The notes under the pieces: model-generated
Database searches by the model: none
Told to the model about the DNA's origin: nothing
The model's input: the letters and a program-made list of their open reading frames with translations, nothing else
In this document: piece by piece, positions 26,735-35,175 of the stretch
Numbering within the stretch: the stretch's first letter is position 1
Layout of the letters: each line of letters opens with the position of its first letter
Origin: Burkholderia sp. GAS332
GTDB taxonomy: Bacteria > Pseudomonadota > Gammaproteobacteria > Burkholderiales > Burkholderiaceae
Length of the DNA stretch: 64,000 nt
Reading direction: 5' to 3'
Assembly: GCA_900142905.1 (NCBI GenBank)
Contig: FSRV01000001.1
Location: forward strand, 3,410,001 to 3,474,000
Position numbers and translations under genes: made by a program

Positions 26735-29700
26735 CTAGAAGCAGTTGGCCGAGACCGGCGGCGTTAGCGCTTGCATTGCGCTTTGCTGCCATGCCGAGTC
26801 GGATAACGGCGGCGGCGCGATGCTTACCATCGTCTGGATCAGCAGATCCAGTTTGCTCTCGATGTATGCCGATGCTTCCGACGAGACGGATGCTTCAGGC
26901 TCGAAAACTCGCATCGCCGACATGAGCTTGGGCTGCGCTGCCATCGCTTTGGCGTTGATCGTGGCCTTGTCCCAGGTGGTGCCGTCGGCGAAACGGAACT
27001 GTTCGATGCCGTAGGGTAGCGTTGAGCCGCCCTGATAGAACTGCGACTTGATGCGCAGTACGTTATCCGATCCTGACAGCGTGACCAGCAGATCTAAGCC
27101 GCTTCCATCACGGCGCACAGTGACATCTTCGGGACGGATGTCGGCGTCGAACAGCACGACATCAGTGTCCTTGCCATTCGGGTCATACGCTTCGTCGATC
27201 GTATCGTTACCCGATTTTCGGCCGAACAGGTAGGTGTCGCTGCCTGCGCCGCCCATCAGCGTGTCGTTACCCGCCCCGCCGTCGAGTACGTCGTTGCCGT
27301 TGTAGCCCACCAGCACGTCGTTGCCCGGCGTGCCCTGCGATGCCATCAGCGCAACGTCCTGCTTCGTCCAGATCGTGCCGTTGGCGAACTTGAACTGTTC
27401 GATGCCGTAGGGGAAGTTCATGCCGCTCTGGTAGAACTGCATCTTCACCCGCAGCACGTTGTTCGAGCCCGAGATAGTGAGTAGCAAGTCTGAGCTCGTG
27501 CCATCGCGCCGAACGGTGACGTCTTCGGGGCGGATGTCGGCATCGAACAGCACGACGTCGGTGTCCTTGTCATTCGAGTCAAGCGCTTCTTCAATCGTGT
27601 CGTTACCGGATTTGCGTCCGAACAGGTACGTGTCGCTGCCCGCGCCGCCCATCAGCGTGTCGTTGCCCGCCCCGCCGTCGAGTACGTCGTTGCCGTTGTA
27701 ACCCACCAGCACGTCATTGCCCGGCGTGCCCTGCAATGCCATCAACGCAACGTCCTGCTTCGTCCAGATGGTGCCGTTAGCGAACTTGAACTGTTCGATG
27801 CCGTATGGGAAGTTCATGCCGTTCTGGTAGAACTGCATTTTCACCCGTAGCACATTGTTCGAACCCGAGATAGTGAGTAGCAAGTCTGAGCTCGTGCCAT
27901 CGCGCCGAACGGTGACGTCTTCGGGGCGGATGTCGGCATCGAACAGCACGACGTCAGTGTCCTTGCCGTTCGAGTCAAGCGCTTCTTCAATCGTGTCGTG
28001 ACCGGATTTGCGGCCGAACAGGTACGTGTCGCTGCCTGCGCCGCCCATCAGCGTGTCGTTGCCTGCCCCGCCGTCGAGTACGTCGTTGCCGTTGTAGCCC
28101 ACCAGCACGTCGTTGCCCGGTGTGCCCTGCAACGCCATCAGCGCAACCGTCTGTTTGTCCCAGATCGTGCCGTTAGCGAACTTGAACTGTTCGATGCCGT
28201 GTGGGAAATTCATCCCATTTTGGTAGAACTGCATTTTCACCCGCAGCACGTTGTTCGAGCCCGAGATAGTGAGTAGCAAATCTGAGCCCGTGCCATCGCG
28301 CCGGACGGTGACGTCTTCGGGGCGGATGTCGGCATCGAACAGCACGACGTCGATGTCGTTACCGTACAGGTCATTGGCCTCTTCAATCGTGTCGTTGCCG
28401 GATTTGCGTCCGAACAGGTACGTGTCGCTGCCCGTGCCGCCGACCAGCAGGTCGTCACCCGCCCCGCCATCGAGGATGTCATCCCCGGCACCGCCGTAGA
28501 GGGTATCGTTACCGTCACCGCCCAGCAGAAGGTCGTCGCCGCTACCGCCGTTGAGCACATCCTTACCAGCAAATCCGATCAAGATGCTGCCCGACATTCC
28601 ACCATCGGTTGCCGCATTCACCGGGCCACTGCCGAACACCACGCCGAGTTGCCCGAGTGCCGCCCGCAATGCGTCGCTCTGATGCGCTTCGACGTAGCCG
28701 CGCAGTTCCGCGCCGATATCGAAACCCTGCTGCAACCAGTTCACACCGTATGCCTTTGTCAGGCCGGCTAGTATGAATGCGACATCCACCGCGCCGATGA
28801 CGCTTTCGGCGGCTTTCAGCTTTGACACCATGCCGCTGAAATCGACATGCACCTGCCCCGCGTCGTTGACTTCGTAGGCGATGGCGTCGAGATACGGCTT
28901 CCAGACCGTCTGCATTGCGATGGCGGTATAGACTGACTCAACCAGCGTCGACCATGCGCTCGAAACATACTGGCCGCGAGTGCCCGTTAGGCTCACCGTT
29001 CCGCTGCCATTGGCCCCCAGCATCGTGCCAGACATTTTTTCCAGTACGGTAAGGCGGCCGATCCAGTCGGCGTCTGCGGCGAAACCGGTGATGGCGCGTT
29101 TGCCGGCTTCTTTAATCGATTGGGAAGTCGTCATGCCCGAAGTCGCCGCCCATGCCTTGAGCAACGGCTCGATCAGCGCTTGCTGGGCTGCTGCCGTCTT
29201 TGCATGAGTGATCTGGTCGAGAAGCGTTCGCAGCGCAGCGCCTTGCGGCGTGTCGAGGCTTGCGGCTTGCCACAGGTCGCGCACATTACCGGCGCCCTGC
29301 ACATACGGCATGGCGATTACATCGTCACGCAGCGGGATGGTTGTGTCGAACTGCTGGTGCAGCGTGTCCTGGCCGAACCAGATTTCCTGCATCTCCCTCT
29401 CGACGGCCACGCCGTCGACGATCTGCACGAACGAGCCGGTGCCGCGCACCATGTTGCCGTTTTCGAGCGTGCGGATCGTGCCGTCTTTGCTCAGCTTGAT
29501 CGAGATGATACCGATCTGGTCGAGGCTCAGTAGTTCGCCGGACTGTGAAGTACCGTCGCCGTTTGCATCGCGCCAGATTCTGAGCGACGACCAGATGGCG
29601 TCGTTGCGGTCGATGACGCCGTCTTTGTTCAGGTCGAACTCGTGGAGCGCGTCGAAGCCGTTAGCAGCGAGCGTGCCGTTGGCGAGCGGTGTGAAGTTGC

Positions 29701-30682
29701 TGAACAGTTCCGCGCCAGAATCGATCGTGCCGTTCTTGTTTCGGTCGAGAACGAGGAAACCGTCGCCCGAGCTGATCCAGCCGGTGTGCGTGCGGCTGCC
29801 GCTGCTGTCGAAATCGAAGTAGGCGGTGGAGTTGTCTGCGCTAGTGGTGTGGATGCCGTCGCCGTCGATGTCGAGGATTAACGGATCGACCATGCCGAGC
29901 GTCAGGGCGAGTTTCTTGAAGAAACCGGTGATATTTAATGGATCGCGAAGGAAATCAGCGAGTTGCAGGAGATTGTCGGCAAGGTTTGAGTTATGCAGTA
30001 ACGCGAGCCCATACTTCGCCGTATTGATCAGAAGGTTGAGTGCTGTACCGATCGCAGGCGCGATCGTCGATGGCGATTCAATACGTGAGGCCCAGTTGCC
30101 TATCTGCTCGATGGTGGCAGCATCGCCCGTCTTGATGGCGTCGATATTCGCCTGTGTCATTGCCATCACGAGGTCCAGCGCCGCCTTGGTGTCGCCCAGA
30201 ACGCTTCCGTCGGATTCCAGTATCTTTTGCCAGAGCGATTCGCGGGCGGCTTCGTTCAGAACCGAAAATGGCGTGTTCAGCGTCCAGACGTCTGGACTCA
30301 GGTCATGGGACTTGAACACTTCGTTATGGATTTCCCAAGCCTCATCAGAATTCAGATCGCGCGTCGTCAGTCCATCCGGAGAATCCTTCGCCTGTTTTAA
30401 CAACACATCAAGGTAGGCGTTGACCAAACCGGCTTTTATAGCGCCCAGCTCTGCGTCACCAATCGGTCTGCCGACGTTCTCGCCCGATAGTCCCAGAAAC
30501 TCTATCGCAGTCGTGCCACTAACCGAATTGTCGAGATTCACTCCCTGAGCGAGCCGCGCATATGGGTACCCCTGCGAACTCAGATAGTCATAAACCGCCG
30601 CCGCGTTTCCCGATGCAAGGTTATCCTTCAAATTTTGCAAAGTAACCGACGATATTCTATTGCGCACATTTGCGTTAAACAT
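26735..30682 (-). CDS. RTX calcium-binding secreted protein, FrpC-like (RTX1)
   Basis: Large exported protein of 1315 residues. The N-terminal 260 residues are helical and unlike anything I recognise. Residues 262-400 resemble the FrpC self-processing module: VDPLILDIDGDGIHT with the scissile-type bond Asp266-Pro267, then FDFDSSGSRTHTGWISSGDG, VLDRNKNGTIDSGAELF and EFDLNKDGVIDRND. After a middle region (400-690) come RTX nonapeptides (about 700-750) and three near-identical 132-residue units starting near 853, 985 and 1117, each with NDVLDGGAGNDTLMGGAGSD and a Trp/Phe-rich beta segment. The last 60 residues (AYIESKLDLLIQTMVSIAPP and following) are the probable type I secretion signal. It lies 12 bases behind a lipoprotein-like gene and ahead of its exporter. 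Toxin or bacteriocin activity is inferred, not shown. Confidence 0.9.
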   Translation of the reverse strand: MFNANVRNRISSVTLQNLKDNLASGNAAAVYDYLSSQGYPYARLAQGVNLDNSVSGTTAIEFLGLSGENVGRPIGDAELGAIKAGLVNAYLDVLLKQAKDSPDGLTTRDLNSDEAWEIHNEVFKSHDLSPDVWTLNTPFSVLNEAARESLWQKILESDGSVLGDTKAALDLVMAMTQANIDAIKTGDAATIEQIGNWASRIESPSTIAPAIGTALNLLINTAKYGLALLHNSNLADNLLQLADFLRDPLNITGFFKKLALTLGMVDPLILDIDGDGIHTTSADNSTAYFDFDSSGSRTHTGWISSGDGFLVLDRNKNGTIDSGAELFSNFTPLANGTLAANGFDALHEFDLNKDGVIDRNDAIWSSLRIWRDANGDGTSQSGELLSLDQIGIISIKLSKDGTIRTLENGNMVRGTGSFVQIVDGVAVEREMQEIWFGQDTLHQQFDTTIPLRDDVIAMPYVQGAGNVRDLWQAASLDTPQGAALRTLLDQITHAKTAAAQQALIEPLLKAWAATSGMTTSQSIKEAGKRAITGFAADADWIGRLTVLEKMSGTMLGANGSGTVSLTGTRGQYVSSAWSTLVESVYTAIAMQTVWKPYLDAIAYEVNDAGQVHVDFSGMVSKLKAAESVIGAVDVAFILAGLTKAYGVNWLQQGFDIGAELRGYVEAHQSDALRAALGQLGVVFGSGPVNAATDGGMSGSILIGFAGKDVLNGGSGDDLLLGGDGNDTLYGGAGDDILDGGAGDDLLVGGTGSDTYLFGRKSGNDTIEEANDLYGNDIDVVLFDADIRPEDVTVRRDGTGSDLLLTISGSNNVLRVKMQFYQNGMNFPHGIEQFKFANGTIWDKQTVALMALQGTPGNDVLVGYNGNDVLDGGAGNDTLMGGAGSDTYLFGRKSGHDTIEEALDSNGKDTDVVLFDADIRPEDVTVRRDGTSSDLLLTISGSNNVLRVKMQFYQNGMNFPYGIEQFKFANGTIWTKQDVALMALQGTPGNDVLVGYNGNDVLDGGAGNDTLMGGAGSDTYLFGRKSGNDTIEEALDSNDKDTDVVLFDADIRPEDVTVRRDGTSSDLLLTISGSNNVLRVKMQFYQSGMNFPYGIEQFKFANGTIWTKQDVALMASQGTPGNDVLVGYNGNDVLDGGAGNDTLMGGAGSDTYLFGRKSGNDTIDEAYDPNGKDTDVVLFDADIRPEDVTVRRDGSGLDLLVTLSGSDNVLRIKSQFYQGGSTLPYGIEQFRFADGTTWDKATINAKAMAAQPKLMSAMRVFEPEASVSSEASAYIESKLDLLIQTMVSIAPPPLSDSAWQQSAMQALTPPVSANCF
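26948..28126 (-). repeat. Three tandem 396-bp repeats inside RTX1
   Basis: Three in-frame units of 132 codons, differing at few positions (for example DSNGKD, DSNDKD, DPNGKD). A fourth, less similar unit lies just upstream, to about 28520. The last unit diverges toward the secretion signal. High identity over whole units points to recent duplication or gene conversion. Confidence 0.85.
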
Positions 30683-30694
30683 AACGAGCCGCCC

Positions 30695-31459
30695 TTAACG
30701 GTCAGTTTCTGAAGAGAATGAATCAATTAATTCAACAACATGCCGCTGGATTTCCATCCACTTATCCAAATTTTTCCGTGCGTAATACGCACGCACCAGC
30801 AACCCCAAATTTTCAATTACAAACCATTGATCACAAGACTTCGCACCGCCAGCTCCCGCCCCGCAGACGATGTAAGTGGTCGAGCGATTTGCGTCGTAAA
30901 AGATATCCACGTTATCGCCGCTGATTTTTGAATAGTCCGGTCCGATTTTTTTTTCATAGACTAAGTCGTTCACCAACTCAGCCTGCCGTTCAAAATGCCA
31001 TCCTTTCTTACGGCGCCAATCAATCTCCGCATCCATCCGCCGTCCGATAAATCCTGAAAACCATTTCGACGAATCTCGTCCAATGCCTGTAATCCGCTCC
31101 GCCCCAATGACAATCCATTCGTTATATTTCGCTTCGCGCCCGTTGAGTCCAACCCAACTGGCCCGATTTTCAGATTTCAACGGTCTAAAATCCGGAAAAT
31201 GCAACAGGAGACTAAAAGAACTGATCGGCACATCCGGTCCGGGGGCGTGGCGCCTCGGTGGATTCGCCCAAATCTCGTCGCCTTGGTATTCAACCGGGAA
31301 AAATTTATATTCCGCCGGAATCATTATTCTGACGCCGTGAATGGATCCGATACCGGGTTGGTTCAGAGCTTTCTCTTTTGAGCAACGCGCAAGTGCGACA
31401 GTCATCACAAACGCAGTCAACAACAATATAAATGTTTTTTTCGGAGTTAAATTCAGCAT
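30695..31459 (-). CDS. Exported lipoprotein-like partner of RTX1 (lipo1)
   Basis: 254 residues. The N-terminus is a signal sequence (KKTFILLLTAFVMTVALARC); the lipobox-like LARC has Arg just before the Cys, which is unusual, and ALA followed by Arg could instead be a signal peptidase I site. The mature part begins SIHGVRIMIPAEYKFFPVEY, then GDEIWANPPRRHAPGPDVPI, FSGFIGRRMD, ERQAELVNDLVYEKKIGPDY and YIVCGAGAGGAKSCDQWFVI. I know no family for it. The stop is 12 bases before the RTX1 ATG, so the two are one operon. Paralogues at 33671 and 35176 keep the same position relative to RTX sequence. By order and size it recalls FrpD, the lipoprotein encoded ahead of FrpC; immunity or surface-docking roles are possible. 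The DNA is AT-rich. Confidence 0.75.
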   Translation of the reverse strand: MLNLTPKKTFILLLTAFVMTVALARCSKEKALNQPGIGSIHGVRIMIPAEYKFFPVEYQGDEIWANPPRRHAPGPDVPISSFSLLLHFPDFRPLKSENRASWVGLNGREAKYNEWIVIGAERITGIGRDSSKWFSGFIGRRMDAEIDWRRKKGWHFERQAELVNDLVYEKKIGPDYSKISGDNVDIFYDANRSTTYIVCGAGAGGAKSCDQWFVIENLGLLVRAYYARKNLDKWMEIQRHVVELIDSFSSETDR

Positions 31460-31655
31460 CGATTTGAGATGGCGAGACCTAGCACGGAAAGTTGACGGCC
31501 GCGGCGCGGCAAATCATCCGTCGAAAACGGTAATAATAACGAGCACGCAGAAATTCGCCAAAACTATTGACATTCAATGACTTTGGCAAAAAATACAGCA
31601 AGAGCAAACATCTATAAATATCCTACACAGCCCCACGCAAGAAAGCAAAATGAAA

Positions 31656-31683
31656 TTATGTGAATTTAACAAAATTTACATAA
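31656..31683. promoter_or_regulatory. Inverted repeat in the lipo1 upstream region
   Basis: TTATGTGAATTT and AAATTTACATAA separated by AACA; the arms match at 11 of 12 positions. It lies about 200 bases before lipo1 and between that gene and the start of a truncated divergent frame, so it could control both directions. A near copy is at 36147-36174. Confidence 0.4.
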
Positions 31684-31771
31684 AATCAAATCTGCATCGC
31701 ATCGCCACACTGATTTTAAGAGTTTTCCGAATTTATTCTTATTTTTCAAAGAAAAAATAGGACAACAGTAA

Positions 31772-31804
31772 ATGGCAGACATGACACAAGTAGAGCTCTT
31801 TTAG
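31772..31804 (+). pseudogene. Truncated divergent gene start (MADMTQ...), copy 1
   Basis: ATG preceded by AGGACAACAG, a fair ribosome site, encoding MADMTQVELF and then a stop. The first six codons and all sequence upstream are shared with 36263-36295, after which the two copies diverge abruptly. This reads as the first codons of a divergent gene cut off at the edge of a duplicated block. Confidence 0.4.
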
Positions 31805-31919
31805 TGGGCGACCGAAGGGGGTGCCGCATGAATTTCACAATTGCAGGTCGCTCTGAGATCGGGTTGCATGGGAAACGCTAACCAGAATTTGGCAGAAATT
31901 GACACCTTGGGCTATCGCC

Positions 31920-33654
31920 ACCTGTATGTTTCAATACGTCGTCGTGTCTGGAATTGTTCCACCCCGGACAGAAAGTTCAAGCCGCTTTGACGGAGCTGCA
32001 TTTTGAGGCGCAAAACGTTGTTCGAACCGGACAGCGTGATCAACAGATCGGAGTCCGTTCCGTCGCGTCCTGCGGCCGGATGTCAGCGCCGAACACCACT
32101 ACTTCGGTATCGTTGCCGTACGGGTCATAGACCTCGTCAATTGCGTCGTTACCCAAGCGGCGTCCGAACAGATAAGTACGCTGCCTGTGCCGCCGACCAG
32201 CAGCTCGTCACCCGCGCCGCTATCGAGGATGTCATCCCCGGCACCGCCGCAGAGGGTATCGTTACCGTCACCGCCCAGCAGGATGTCCGGTGCTACCGCC
32301 AATGAGCACATCCTTGCCGGCAAACCCGATCAGGATGCTGCCCAACATTCCACCATTGGTTGCTGCATTCACGGAGCCACTGCCAAACACCACGCCAGGT
32401 TGCCCGAGTGCCTCCCGCAATGCGTCGCTCTGATGCGCTTCGACCTAACCGCGCAGTTCCGCTGTCGATATCGAAACCCTGCTACAACCAACTCACGCCG
32501 AACGCCCGCGTCAGACCTGCCAGCCTGAACGCAACATCCGCCGCGCCGATCACGCTTTCGTCGGCTTTCAGCGTTGATACCATGCCTCTGAAATCGACAT
32601 GCACCTGCCCCGCGTCGTTGACTTCATAAACGATGGCATCGAGAGACGGCTTCCAGACTGTCTGCGTCGCGATAGCGACGTAGACCGAGTCGACCATGCA
32701 CTCGACACATACTGGCCGCGGGTACCCGACAGGTTCACCGTTCCGCTCGCGTTGGTGCCCAGCATCGTGCCGGACGTTTTCTCGAGCACGGTGAGGCGAC
32801 TGATCCAGTCGGCGTCAGTGGCGAGGCCTGTGATTGTGCGTTTGCCTGCGTCTTTAAGCGATTGCGAAGTCGTCATGCCCGAAGTCGCAGCCCAAGCCTT
32901 CAGCAACGGCTCGATCAGCGCCTGCTGGGCTGCTGCCGTCTTGGCGTGCGTGATCGGTCGAGAAGCGTTCGCAGTGCTGCGCCTTGCGGCGTGTCGAGGC
33001 TTGCAGCCTGCCACAGGTTGCGCACATTGCCGGCGCCCTGCACATACGGCATGGCGATTACATCGTCACGCAACGGGATGGTTGTGTCGAATTGCTGCTG
33101 TAGTGTGTCCTGACCGAACCAGATTTCCTGCATCTCCCTCTCGACGGCAACGCCGTCGACGATCTGCACGAACGAGCCGGTGCCGCGCACCATGTTGCCG
33201 TTTTCAAGCGTGCGGAGCGTGCCGTCTTTGCTCAGCTTGATCGAGATGATGCCCAGTTGGTCGAGACTCTCCAGACGTCTGGACTCAGGTCATGCAACCT
33301 GAAAACGTCATTGTGAATGTCCCACGCATTCTGCGAGTTTAGATCCCTTGATGCCATGCCGTCCGGCGAATTTTCAGCCTGCTTTATCAGCACGTCCACA
33401 TAGGCCTTTACCAGCTCCGTTTTTATTGCAATTAACTCTGTGTCGTCGATCGGTCTTCCAGCGACTTGACCTGACAACCCCAGAAATCCGATCGCAGTCG
33501 CGCCGCTCACAGTACTGTCTAAGTTTACGCCCTGCGCTAATCCAGCGTAGCGATATCCTTGGGAGCGCAGAAAATCGTAGACCGCAGCAGCGTTCCCGGA
33601 CGCAAGATTTCCTTGCAAATCATAAAGCACTGAAGAATAAATTCTATTCGGCAT
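31920..33654 (-). pseudogene. RTX pseudogene (RTX2): internal deletion, frameshifts, missing C-terminus
   Basis: Decayed relative of RTX1. The ATG at 33654 opens a good N-terminus (VLYDLQGNLASGNAAAVYDF, matching RTX1 residues 14-34) up to SPDVW, then joins out of frame to sequence matching RTX1 near residue 385 (DQLGIISIKLSKDGT), an in-gene deletion of about 250 codons. Further frameshifts follow, including loss of one base near 32956 (GATCGGTCGAG against GATCTGGTCGAG in RTX1), others near 32695, 32460 and 32300, and one RTX nonapeptide block. Homology fades near 31920 inside the first RTX unit, so the tandem units and secretion signal are gone. It starts 16 bases after the lipo2 stop. Confidence 0.88.
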
Positions 33655-33670
33655 CTTAACTAATAACTAT

Positions 33671-34423
33671 TTATTGTCTTTCAATAAATGAACCAATCAA
33701 CCTTTTAACGTTATCCTGAATTTCCTTCCATTTTGGTAAATTTTCTCGAGCATAGTGCACATCAACCAAACCACCCAATTCGTGCATGACAAATCTCTGA
33801 TGGCAAAACTTTGGGCCGCCGGCGCCAGCGCCGCATACCACATAAGTTTCCGAACGCTTGACATCGTAAAAAACGTCAACATTATTGATGCTAATTTTAG
33901 TGTAGTCGGGCCCCATTTTTCTTTCATGTATCAACCCATGACTCAATGCGCTCGATCGCTCAAAAAACCACACGGGTTCGTGCGACCCGTTAATTTCGCT
34001 CTTCATCATTCGCTCGATATATCCCGAAAACCAGTCTGGCGAAGAATCCAAACTCTTTTCCAAAGGATCGACTCCAACATCGATCCAGCTATTATCGTTT
34101 TCGCTGGATCGTCCTACCCAACTAATCCTGTTTTCGCTGTTGAGGGGAGCATAATCAGGAAAGTGCAACAAGATACTAAATGACCTTATGGGGACGTCCG
34201 GTCCCGGCCTATGACGTTGCGGCGGATTTTCCCATATCTCGTCACCTTCGTACTCAACTGGGAAAAGCTTGTATTCAGCCGGAATCACTATCCGGATACC
34301 ATTGATGGATCCGATACCGGGTTGGTTCAGAGCTTTCTCTTTTGAGCATTGCGCAAGTGCAACAGTCATCACAAGCGCAGCCAACAACAAAAGAAATATT
34401 TTTTTCGGAGTTAAATTCAGCAT
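33671..34423 (-). CDS. Exported lipoprotein-like protein, paralogue 2 (lipo2)
   Basis: 250 residues from the ATG at 34423, chosen because the conserved start MLNLTPKK shared by all three paralogues begins there; the frame runs open to 34471. The signal sequence IFLLLLAALVMTVALAQC has Gln before Cys, again an atypical lipobox. Conserved blocks: NGIRIVIPAEYKLFPVEYEG, GDEIWENPPQRHRPGPDVPI, WFSGYIERMM and KMGPDYTKISINNVDVFYD. It is the most divergent of the three, especially after residue 85. It is intact although the RTX gene behind it is dead. The 60-70 bases before its start match those of lipo1 and lipo3. Confidence 0.73.
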   Translation of the reverse strand: MLNLTPKKIFLLLLAALVMTVALAQCSKEKALNQPGIGSINGIRIVIPAEYKLFPVEYEGDEIWENPPQRHRPGPDVPIRSFSILLHFPDYAPLNSENRISWVGRSSENDNSWIDVGVDPLEKSLDSSPDWFSGYIERMMKSEINGSHEPVWFFERSSALSHGLIHERKMGPDYTKISINNVDVFYDVKRSETYVVCGAGAGGPKFCHQRFVMHELGGLVDVHYARENLPKWKEIQDNVKRLIGSFIERQ

Positions 34424-34608
34424 CGATTTGAGATGACGAGACCTAGCGCGGAGAGTTGATGGCCGCGGCACGGCAGATTCCGACCGTCAGCAACTTCGCC
34501 AACATTTTTACCAGCTTGAACCGCATTTTATCCGTTTGCAATTTGACCAATTATTATCTTTAGATAATCCACACCACTTGCCATACAGCCTCCCAATAAA
34601 ATATCTTT

Positions 34609-35124
34609 TTATTTCCGTCGTTCCGACATGATATTTCTAACAACAAATGCGAGAAAACACAGCACAATAATTACTATTAAAATTTGACAAATACGAATTT
34701 TTCTATTTTCAGAATAATAAAATTCAACCATACTATTAAAACTGAGAATCTCTCGACCACCCTCTGAAACTGAAAATACCTGCATTTCAGACGAAGTTAA
34801 AGGCCATCGGTCCTGTTTATACCAACCTATTTCGATATATTTCCCGTTCACGTCAACCTCGTCTTGCTTGGAGAACGGACATGTCCCACTCTGCATGAGG
34901 CCTGACGAAGCTGTTCTGCAAGTGAAAACCAATACGCCGTTCGTCGTTTTCAGCCGCACTCTTTGCCCGGCCTTATATGCATACTCCAGCTTTACGATCC
35001 CTGATGAGTATTTAAGGTCTGATGATTGCGGGCTTCTATAAAACACAATCTCAATCGGATCAGACATCAATAACAAAAAAATCAAAAATACAACAAACAA
35101 TCCAAAAAATTTCCCAATCCTCAT
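34609..35124 (-). CDS. Unknown AT-rich membrane protein replacing an RTX gene
   Basis: 171 residues with an N-terminal hydrophobic segment (IGKFFGLFVVFLIFLLLMSD) and a second near the C-terminus (ICQILIVIIVLCFLAFVVRN), leaving a central domain of about 125 residues with two Cys (VFTCRTASSGLMQSGTC), probably periplasmic. I do not recognise it. The start is immediately after the TAA that ends a 13-codon remnant of an RTX start, in exactly the place where the other two lipoprotein genes have RTX genes. Its base composition is well below the chromosomal GC. It could be another effector or protection gene, or an unrelated insertion. Confidence 0.6.
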   Translation of the reverse strand: MRIGKFFGLFVVFLIFLLLMSDPIEIVFYRSPQSSDLKYSSGIVKLEYAYKAGQRVRLKTTNGVLVFTCRTASSGLMQSGTCPFSKQDEVDVNGKYIEIGWYKQDRWPLTSSEMQVFSVSEGGREILSFNSMVEFYYSENRKIRICQILIVIIVLCFLAFVVRNIMSERRK

Positions 35125-35163
35125 TTACCCACCATCCGCATTGCGCACATTTACAACCAACAT
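35125..35163 (-). pseudogene. Remnant of an RTX gene start (RTX3)
   Basis: Thirteen codons, MLVVNVRNADGG and stop, behind CCGTTAAGGGC as in RTX1. RTX1 starts MFNANVRNRISS, so the NVRN core and the ribosome-site region are conserved. Everything beyond codon 8 is replaced. The TAA touches the ATG of the 171-residue gene. Confidence 0.6.
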
Positions 35164-35175
35164 AGAGACTTGCCC

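Noticed and set aside
26948..28126. Regular repeats considered as a CRISPR array
   Set aside because: The period is 396 bp, in frame, with no spacers; they are protein repeats of RTX1.
30718..31580. Plus-strand frames (60-85 codons) opposite the lipoprotein genes, some duplicated at 35689-36070
   Set aside because: They are conserved only because the DNA is duplicated; the minus-strand genes have signal peptides and operon spacing.
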